The position numbers and the translations under genes are program-made. Shown piece by piece: positions 54,838-64,000 of a stretch of DNA of 64,000 nucleotides (the stretch's first letter is position 1; the number at the start of each line of letters is the position of its first letter). Source of the stretch: Hypoxylon rubiginosum (Eukaryota; Ascomycota; Sordariomycetes; Xylariales; Hypoxylaceae); assembly GCA_902806565.1 (NCBI GenBank), contig CADCXA010000001.1, forward strand, positions 248,001 to 312,000, in the 5' to 3' direction. The notes under the pieces were generated by a model. It was given only the letters and a program-made list of their open reading frames with translations, searched no databases and was not told the DNA's origin.

Positions 54838-55490
54838 TGACGGGTCTTATGATACAAAACATAATAAAGTGGCCAATAAGTCCAAGGTCTCGATGTAAGA
54901 ACTTGATATTCATCCAAAGTAGACCGATGGATCTCCAGGTGGAGGTTGGCATTATCCGGACTCTGGCATGGTATAGATTTATAAGTAAGGAAAAGGATTC
55001 GACGTTGGTTTCGGACTCGAAGAAGTGAGAGAGTCACGTATAGTAGGAAAGGGCGGTAGATAGTATTTGGCTACAGGCTCCTTCACTTCCAAGTATAAAA
55101 TGTCGAAGAAGGATGAGGAAGTCATGACTTTCTGAAACACCGTGCTAGGAGGCAAGAGGCAAGAGGCAAGGGAAGTAAAGAATAAAGGTCGACCTCAGTC
55201 ACTACTTCATTCGTTACATCCATGGATCTATGGATGTTTGCCTCGAACGCCAATTGCATAATGTACCTTGATTATTCATGTTATATACATATGTACACAC
55301 ATGTATGTAAGTCATGTACCTTCGAGGGTTTAAGAAATTCCTCCAGGGCTCAGTTGGATTTTGGCCTTGGACAAGTGCATTTATCACTTATAGTATATTA
55401 CTGTCCCTGCCGTTTAGGTGTAGTGAAAACTGAAGCTGGAAATTACATATCACTACATATACATGACGAAGGCTTTAAAAAAGTATAAGC
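54838..55490. other. Promoter flank and transition zone
   Basis: Upstream region of the large disordered-protein gene. Base composition is still normal up to about 55450 and then falls sharply in GC. A GGCAAGA triplication lies at 55151-55171. No gene is supported. Confidence 0.5.
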
Positions 55491-55754
55491 TGTTATAAGA
55501 GATAAACATATCGTTGAAACAAAGAATATAAGGTAGAAAAAGAAACGATATCCCTAAAAAGTATTATATTTACAGTTAATATAATCTATTAAAGAAATAT
55601 AATAATTGTTTAAAAACAATATATTATTATTTTTTTTTATTGTTTTAGCTTAAGTATTTATAAGTTATTAATGTAATATAATTATAAAAAAAAATATATT
55701 ATTAGTATCACTTAAATAATATTTTTTATTTTTATTACTATTTATTTAAAACTA

Positions 55755-55779
55755 TTAACGGTTTATAAAAAACCGTTAA
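55755..55779. repeat. Short perfect inverted repeat
   Basis: TTAACGGTTT and AAACCGTTAA flank a 5-base loop. It is one of few places in the AT block with C and G retained, here inside CG pairs. Confidence 0.7.
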
Positions 55780-56000
55780 AATAATAAAAATACTAAATCC
55801 GTTAAATTTATTAAATTTATTAAACTTATAAAATAAATTAAAACTATAATATATATAATTTTTATATTATATAAATATATTAAGTTTTTAATAAATTAAT
55901 ATATTTTATTAATTTAAATTATAAAAAATATATAAATTAATAATAATATATAAAATATAATAAAAAAATTAAAATAAAAATCGTTAATTATAATAATAAT

Positions 56001-56285
56001 TTAATTATAATATATTTTTAATTTAATAATAATTTAATAATAATTTATTAATAGTTAAATAATAATTTAATAATAATTAAATAATAGTTTAATAATAATT
56101 AAATAATAGTTTAATAATAATTTAATAATTATTTAATAATAATTTAATAATAATTTAATAATAATTTAATAATAGTTTAATAATAACTTAATAATAATTT
56201 AATAATAGTTTAATAATAGTTTAATAATAATTTAATAATAATTTAATAATATTTTAATTATAATTTAATAATAATTAAATAATTA
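56001..56285. repeat. Degenerate tandem array of TTTAATAATAA units
   Basis: About twenty imperfect head-to-tail units of 11-13 bases, with variants TTTAATAATAG and TTAATAACTTA. It could be an old minisatellite later mutated, or low-complexity drift. Confidence 0.65.
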
Positions 56286-59200
56286 TTATATTATAAAAAA
56301 AATAAATAAATATATATTTTTTTAATATTAATTAATATATTTATAAACTATATATTAAGTTTTTTTTATTTTATAAGTTATTATTATAATTTTAATAATT
56401 AATTAAAATTTTAATTATATTATATTTTTTAACCTTATTTTTTATTATTTTATTTTATTGCTTTTTATTTAATTATAATATAATTAATATTAAAAATTTA
56501 TATAAAATAAGTTTTATTTAATAATATTAATTATTAAACTTTTTATTTAATTTTAATAAAAATCTTTTAATTTTATAAAAAATCTTTTATTTATATATAT
56601 AAATATAATTAATATAAAACTAAATATAATAAAAAAAAAAGTGAAAAACCTAAAGAATATAATTTAAAATATAACTTTATATATAATTAAATACTTAAAA
56701 TTAACCTTTAAAAAAAAAATAAAACTATAAAATACTTATATATTAAAAATATAATTAAATAATTTTTAGTTAAATATAATTATAAAAATTTATTACTTAT
56801 TATTAAAGTTTTTATAAAACTAATTAATTTATAACTTTTTTTTATTTATAAAAAAAATTTATAAAAAAATATAATAATTTTAATTTAAAATAATATATTA
56901 AAAATATTATAAATAATTATATATAAATTATAAGGTAAATATAATTTATATTTATAAATAATTATTAAAATTTATTATTTAATTTTTAATTTTTATTAAT
57001 TTATAAAAAAAACTTATAAAAAAACTTAGTTATTTTAAAATTAAAATATAAAAATTATAGTTTTATATATTAATTTATATATATTTAATATTTAATTATT
57101 TAATTAATTTATAATTATTTAACTTTTAGATATTTTTTTATATAAATAAATTAAATTAAATAAGTTTTTTTATATTAAATTTTTACCATTATAACTTTAA
57201 AAAAAATTATTTAAATAAAAATAAATATTTTTTATAGCTATTAAAATTATAAAAAAAAGAATATAATTAAAAAAAACTAAATATTAAATAATTATTTATA
57301 GTTATTATAATTTATAATTATATAATTTTAAGATATATATTTTAATAAAAATAAATAATAAATATTAATTTATATATATAACTATAAAATAATATATCCA
57401 CGTTTATATATATATATATAAAAAGAAACTATTTTTATTTTTTATTTTTATATGTTTTTATTTTTATTTTTTCTTTTTTTTTTTTTTTTAATTATTATAT
57501 TTTTTTATTTTTTTTTTATTTACTTTTTTTTTATTTTCTACTATTTACCTACTTTATTTTTTTTTAGATTTTTTTTTTTTTTTATTTCTATTATAACCTA
57601 GTTAAATATATTTATTATAAGATATTTTACTTATTATATAAATAAGTTTTTTAAGAATTTCAAGGTTTTAAATAATATATATTAAAACTAAAAATTTTTT
57701 TTTTTTATTATAAACATTATTATATATATAATTAATATAATAATATACTCTTTTTTTAATAACTTATTTTATAAAATAAAAATACACTTTTATATTATAA
57801 TTTTTTTTTAAATAAGTTTAATAAAATTTATTAATTATATTAATAAATAAAATCCGCTAAAAACTTTAAAATTTCTAATTCTTAAGAAAATATATATTGT
57901 TTTTATTATTAAACTAAGAATAGTAACAATAAAAAAACCTAACTAAATATTAAAAAACTAGGTTAAAACATTTATTAAATTTCTTTAAAATAATAAAAAT
58001 ATTATTTTATAAAAAAGTATTAATATTATATTAAAAACCATTAAATTAAATAATTTAATACTTTTAATTTATTTATTAAAGTTTAAATTAAAGTTTAAAT
58101 AATAATAATTAATATATATTATTTAATATAAATAATTATTTTATTTAACTATAATTTTAATTAATATTAAATATTACTAACTTATAATAAATAATATATA
58201 TTATTTTAAAACTTTTTTTAAAAGATTTTTTAACTTTTTTTTTATTAAAACTAACTTTATTTTAACTATTTTATTTATTAAAAATATATTTTTTTTAAAA
58301 AAAAAAATAAATTTTTTTTTTAATATAAAATTTAAATAAGTTATAAAAACTTATTTTTCTTTAATAAAAATTATTTTTATAATTAATATTATTTTTTAAA
58401 GTTTATAATTTAATAAATTTAATTTTAATATTTATTAATTATAATTTAATAACTAATAAGTTTAAGTTTATACTATTTTTTTTATTTATTTATATTTTAT
58501 AAAAAAGATTTTTTTTTAAAATTAAAAGTTACTATTAATTTAATTAAAAGTTTTAAAATGTTTAATTTAATATTAAATTTTATATAAATTTTAACTTTTT
58601 TATTAATAATATAAACTAAAGTAAAATAAAAATAAAATAAAAAATAAAATAAAAATAAGATAAAAAATAAAATAAAAAATATTTATATTTTATTTTTATA
58701 TTTTAATTTAGTTATAATTAATTGTTTCTTATAAAATTAAAAAAAAAAATACTAATAATATTTTTTTAGTATTTATTTAAATATATATTTATATAGTTAA
58801 TTATAATATATGTTTTTTTTTTAACTAGCTTTTTATTTTATTTACTTTTTTTATAATAAAGTGTATTATTATAACATGTTTTAAAAATATTAATTAAAAA
58901 GATATAAATTATATTTCTTTTTATTTATTAAGTTTTTTTATTTTTCACTTAATTTTTTTATTTATTATTTTATTTTTAAAAAGTTTTATATACCTTTTTT
59001 AATTTTAGTTATTTTTTTTATTTTTAATTAATATATATTATTATATTTTAATATTTATATAAATTTTATTAAAATTTATTATTAACTAAAACTAGTTTTT
59101 TATTATTATATATTATTTATTTTTATAGTAATTTTATTAAATAAATATATATAATTTTATTAAAATTTATATAAAATATAAAAAAATTTATAAGTAATTT

Positions 59201-60980
59201 AAAATAATTCTTAATTTTTATATAAATAAGTTTAATCGTATATATTAATTATATTATTCTTTAAAACATTATTAGTTTTTAAAAAAAAATTAATTTAAAT
59301 ATATTTTACTAGTTTAAACGTATTTAAAAATTTAAAACTAATATAAATAAAAGATTTAATTAATAGTTATTAAAATTTAATAATTTTTCTTAATTATTTT
59401 TAGTTTTAAATTAATAGTTTTTATATTTTTCTTATAAAATATAATTAGATTTTATTAAATATTATAAAGTTTAATTATATAATAATAAGTTATTATAAAT
59501 TAATATTTATAATATTAATATTATAAATAAGTAATATAATTTTTATAATATATTCTATTAGTTTAATAACATTTTTCGTTAATAATTTAATTTGTTTTTA
59601 TGTTTTAAAAGAGGAGATTTATTTTATATTTAATTATTAATATTTAAAATAATAATAAATATTTAATTTATAGTAATTTTTAACCTTTTTAACCTTTTTT
59701 TAAGGAAAATAATAATAGGTTTTTATTTTATTATAAGCTTAATATCCTTATTAAATACTGGTAGTAAAATACTATAAATTAATATTAATATAAAAATAAT
59801 TATAAATATATTATTTATTTTTAATTATTTTATAATAATTACTATAAAAGTTAAATATTATTATTTAGGTTTAAATTTTTACTATATATTTAATTAATAA
59901 AAACATTTTTTATTATTATTATTATAATAATAATTAGTATATATATTATTTAAATATTAAGGTAAAATAATATAATATTAAAATATGTTATTTTTTATTT
60001 AATATTAAATATAATTTTATTTTAAAGGTAAAATATTATTATATATTTATATATAAATAACTAAAAATAATTAAAATTTTAATTAACTTAAAAAACTTTT
60101 TTTAATTTATTTTTATAGTTGGTGGTTAGTGTTACACTTAGCTTAATTTTTTTAAAATAACAGTTTTAATTTATATATTATATATTTAAAATAATAGTTT
60201 ATTTTAAAGAAATTTATTAAATTATTAATAAGGTTTATATATTAAAATATAAAGTTTTAAATATATTTTTATTTATTATTATTTAAATAATAATAATATT
60301 AACTTTTATATTTTTAATTTTAATTAAAGTTTATTATATAAACTTATTTAATTTTATATTATTTATTAGTAAAAACTAATTATTATATTTATTAACATAT
60401 AAAATATATTAAAATAAACGAAATAAAGTTAAAAAATAATTTATTTATATTTAATTTAAAGTTATAAAAAGGTTTTAATTAAATTTAAAAAAGTTAAAAT
60501 AAGTTATATTAAATATTAATTAGTTATATAAATTAAAACTAATATATTTATTATTATTATTATTATTAATTTTATTTTTATTTATTAACTTTTATAACTG
60601 TTTTTTTAATTTAATAATAATAATTATTATAATAAAAATTTAATAAATAAATTATATTTATAATAAGAAGCTAAAAAAAATAAAATTAAAAAAGCTTTTA
60701 AAAATTAAAGGATTTATTAAAACTAAAAAATTTCTTTTAAAATTTAAAAGAGGTAAAAAGGCCTTTTAATGTTATATAAAAAAAGTTAATAAACCTAGGT
60801 TAATTAGAAATTAATATCGGTTAAATTATATATTAATACCGTTTTAAAAAAAAAAAAAAAAAAAAACATTTAAACACCATGTAAAATTAAATATATATTA
60901 TATTTAAAAAATTATAAAATGTAAAAAAATTAAGAAAAAGATATAAATAAGTTTAAAAAAGTTATATAATTTTTAAAAAT

Positions 60981-61045
60981 AAATATAAACGTATTTTTAA
61001 CACTTTTTATTATTTATAAAAAACGTTAAAAATACGTTTATATTT
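60981..61045. repeat. 21-bp perfect inverted repeat in the AT block
   Basis: Arm 60981-61001 (AAATATAAACGTA...TTTAAC) and its exact reverse complement at 61025-61045 are separated by 23 bases. The match includes internal C/G positions, so it is not only an A/T coincidence. It may be the terminal repeats of a tiny element or a relic of a fold-back structure. Confidence 0.7.
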
Positions 61046-63850
61046 TTCAATAAAAGATTATTATAATATAACTTAAAAATAATATTTAATAAATTATTTA
61101 ATTTTTATTTAATATTATAAATATTAAAATTATTTATATAAATATCCTACGTTTTTATTAAACATTAATTCTTAATAAATATTATATTTATTATAATTTT
61201 AATTTTAAAATTATTCTTAATTTATAATATTAAAACCTTTTCTTTTTTTATAATAAATCTATTTTATATTTTATATAAACCTTTACTAAACTTTTATTTT
61301 AAAAAATCTATACAATTAATAAATATTATTAATACCGAAGTTATTAAATTAAAATCTAATTAATTTAATTTTATTATAAAGTTAATAATTAATATTAAAC
61401 ATTTTAGTTATTTTAAATATATAAAATTATTTTTGTTTTTTTTTACTTTAAATTATAATAATATTAATTATAATCTTATAATATATATTTATTATATTAT
61501 AATTAAAAACATTTAACTTTATAATAATATATTTAATAAAAATATTTTATATTTTTTATATTTTAAAAACTTTTAAAATATTAATCCCGTTTTAGTTATT
61601 ATATTATTAGTAACTAGTAATATTATTATTTAAAAGATTTATTATTTTTATATTTTTAGTTATATAAATTTATTTTTATATTTATTTTATATTTTTAAGT
61701 TTTAACTATAATAAATTTAAAGTTATATATTATAATGTTTTTTTTTAATAATTAATAATTTTTTTATGTTTTTAATACTTTTTTATTATATCTTATTATA
61801 TTTTTAAACAACGTTTTTATTAATTTTTTTAATATATTAATAAAAACTATTTTAACATTTTTTTTTTTTATTATTTAATAAGCTATTATTATACCTGTGT
61901 TTATTTTTTTATTAATTAATTTAACTAATTATATAATTATTATTAATTATAATAAAACTTACTAAATTATATAATATAATATAAAAATAAAAACAATATA
62001 TTTAATATTAAAAAAAACTAAGTTATAATTTAATGTTAATTATATAAAATAATACGTAAAAATGCTAGGTAATAATAAATTTATTAATAATTTAAATAAT
62101 ATATTTTTTTTTATAATAATATTTATTATATATTTAATTATAAAAAGCTTATTATTATGTTAAAAAAGCTAGATAATTAATATATTTTTATTTTTAAAAT
62201 TATTAAATTAAATATAAAATATTTATATAATATATATATAATATATTATAATTATATTTACCAGGATTTCTTAAGTATTAAAATTAAGTTTCTTTTTAAT
62301 TATTTTATATAAAATATTTTTTATTTAAAAACTATATATATTATTTTTATATTATATTTTTATTATTTAATATAAGTTTATAATAATAATAAAAACATAT
62401 ATAAAATTTAAAATAAACTTATATTAAAGTTTAAAAAAAATTATAATTAGTTTATAAATAAAAATAATAAACGTATATATAGTTTAAATTCAGTTAATAA
62501 TAATAATTATTTTATTTAAAATAATAAAATATTAGTATCTAATAAATTTAAATTTAAGTTTAATAATTATTAGAAATATTTATATAATTTAAACACTTAT
62601 AAAAAGTATTTTTCTAGCTTAAAAAATAATAAAAATTATAAGGAATATAAATAAGTTTAAAAATATAATAATAAGTTTAATAATATTAATATTAAAATAA
62701 ATATAAATTTTAATGTTATTTGTTTTATATTTAATAATATTATAAGTAAATTTTAAAGGCTAAATAAAAATATTACTTTTTTTAGTTATAATATTTTAAG
62801 GGAAAAAAATATATAAAAAAAGATATATTTTTAAGATTTTATTTTAATAAATTAAATTTAAAAAAATAAATTATATATATAACCTTTTATAAAATTTAAG
62901 TTTATTAATTAAAACATTATATATTAAATATAATTAAATAAATAATTATTATATTAAAAAAGTTTTAAAATAATATATAACTAGTATAAATATATATATA
63001 AAATTATTTTTATGTTAATTAATATAATTAATAAATATAATAAATATAATAATTAATAATTTTTAATTAGTTATTATTTATAACGATTATAACGTTTATT
63101 ATTATAAGGAAAAAAAGTTATTAATAAATAAACTAATAATAATAAAAACTATATAAATTTATATAAAAATTAAAATAAATTAATATAACTTTTAATATAA
63201 ATAAGCTTTTAATAAATATATAAGTAAATTAATTTATTATATTAATATTTAGTTTATTTATATAAAAAGTATTTATTTAAATTAAAAATAAATATGTTTA
63301 TATTTTTAACTTAGTGTTTAATTATTTACTATTTATTAAATAATATAAATAAATTATATTTTTTTTTTAAACTTTTTAATAATAATTATTAAGTTTTTAT
63401 TTAATTATTATTATTAAATTATTATTAACTTATTTTTTAACTTTTATTTAACCATTATTAATCTAGTTTTTATATTTTTAATAACCTTATTATTTTTATT
63501 AGTTATTAAATTATTTTTAAAGTTATTATTATTATTTTTAATAATATTAACCCTGGTTTTATTATTTTTAACTTTAATTTTAATTTCTAATAAAAGTGAT
63601 AAATTTATAAAATAATAATTATTATTATTTTTAGGTTTATTATTATTTATTATAACATTTAATTATTAAAAAGCTGTTAATTAGTTATTTAATTAAGTAA
63701 TAATTATATTAAATTTATTTTAACCACTTATTAATATATAATTAATATTATTTATTAAATATGGTTTAATAACAGGATTTATTAATATTATTAACATTTA
63801 AAAATATAAAAAATTACTAGATTTAGGTTTTTTTAATTTAATAAAATTAA

Positions 63851-63955
63851 TATTATAATTAATCTTAATTAAGTTATTATTTAACGTTAATTAAAAGTTA
63901 ATAATATAGTTATTATAATTAATTTTATTTAAGTTATTATTTAACGTTAATTAAA
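63851..63955. repeat. Two-copy tandem repeat with 60-bp period
   Basis: 63851-63895 and 63911-63955 match at all but a few positions; the last 25 bases of each (AAGTTATTATTTAACGTTAA plus TTAAA) are identical. The near-identity suggests a duplication younger than most of the decay. Confidence 0.75.
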
Positions 63956-64000
63956 TTTATATTTAAGGTGTTAATATTTAATTAAACGTTAGGATTATTT

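Larger units (their letters stand above)
55491..64000. other. Extremely AT-rich block, probably a RIP-mutated repeat isochore
   Basis: 8.5 kb of almost only A and T; by eye GC is near or below 10-12 percent. There is no open frame of useful length on either strand. In the lines I inspected, CpA and TpG are nearly absent and TpA is in great excess. The remaining C are mostly in CT, CC or CG, and G in GG, AG or CG, as expected from exhaustive C-to-T change at CpA on both strands. This is the mark of RIP on duplicated DNA in Pezizomycotina. The original element cannot be identified. A heterochromatic, H3K9me3-type state is inferred from other fungi. The block continues past the window end. Confidence 0.85.

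Noticed and set aside
55491..64000. AT block as mitochondrial DNA insertion
   Set aside because: No open mitochondrial gene, tRNA or rRNA signature and too extreme a composition; RIP explains it better.
55491..64000. AT block as CRISPR or other spacer array
   Set aside because: Repeats are low-complexity A/T units without regular unique spacers, and the host is a eukaryote.

Overview
The window is nuclear DNA of a filamentous ascomycete (Pezizomycotina, most likely Sordariomycetes, possibly Xylariales). The reasons are short GT-AG introns (about 50-230 bp) with CTAAC/CTAAT-like branch points, typical Pezizomycotina families (CFEM, GH76/DCW1, Zn2Cys6, FAR1-like, IDO, alpha-glucoside MFS), and a GC-balanced gene-bearing part (1-55.5 kb) that ends abruptly in an almost pure A/T block (55.5-64 kb). 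That block looks like an isochore made by repeat-induced point mutation (RIP).

Layout. 1-0.3 kb: 5' end of a TAF8-like TFIID subunit. 1.5-2.9 kb: an intronless LRR plus protein kinase gene that looks bacterial in origin. 2.9-7.9 kb: gene-poor. 8-11 kb: one long protein joining isochorismatase-like, AlkB-like dioxygenase and GST-like modules. 11.8-13.1 kb: FAR1-type DNA-binding protein. 13.6-18 kb: a compact block with an XRCC2-like RecA-fold protein (no recognisable Walker A), SOM1, cytochrome c oxidase subunit VIIa and mitoribosomal protein uL22m. 18.7-20 kb: CFEM membrane protein. 20-26.9 kb: gene-poor, with a decayed alpha/beta-hydrolase gene and a Pol III-like element. 26.9-29.8 kb: GPI-type secreted protein and GH76 DCW1/DFG5-like cell-wall enzyme. 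30.9-36.4 kb: histidine phosphatase, CTNNBL1, VMA10 and PET117. 36.8-42.7 kb: alpha-glucoside-type sugar transporter divergent from a 10-exon Zn2Cys6 regulator. 43.4-47.3 kb: myo-inositol oxygenase and indoleamine 2,3-dioxygenase. 48.9-54.8 kb: VPS23/TSG101 and a large disordered protein with an in-frame TAG.

How genes relate. Four genes serve mitochondria: SOM1 (inner-membrane peptidase partner), COX VIIa, uL22m and PET117. Several gene pairs share short divergent promoters: XRCC2-like/SOM1 (80 bp), COX VIIa/uL22m (361 bp), VMA10/PET117 (587 bp), phosphatase/CTNNBL1 (655 bp) and transporter/Zn2Cys6 (1.2 kb). I see no secondary-metabolite cluster, CRISPR array or rRNA.

Many models were rebuilt by joining exons by eye. 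Exon limits are given in each entry, and reading phase was checked across every junction. Family assignments come from motif recognition, not from a database search.
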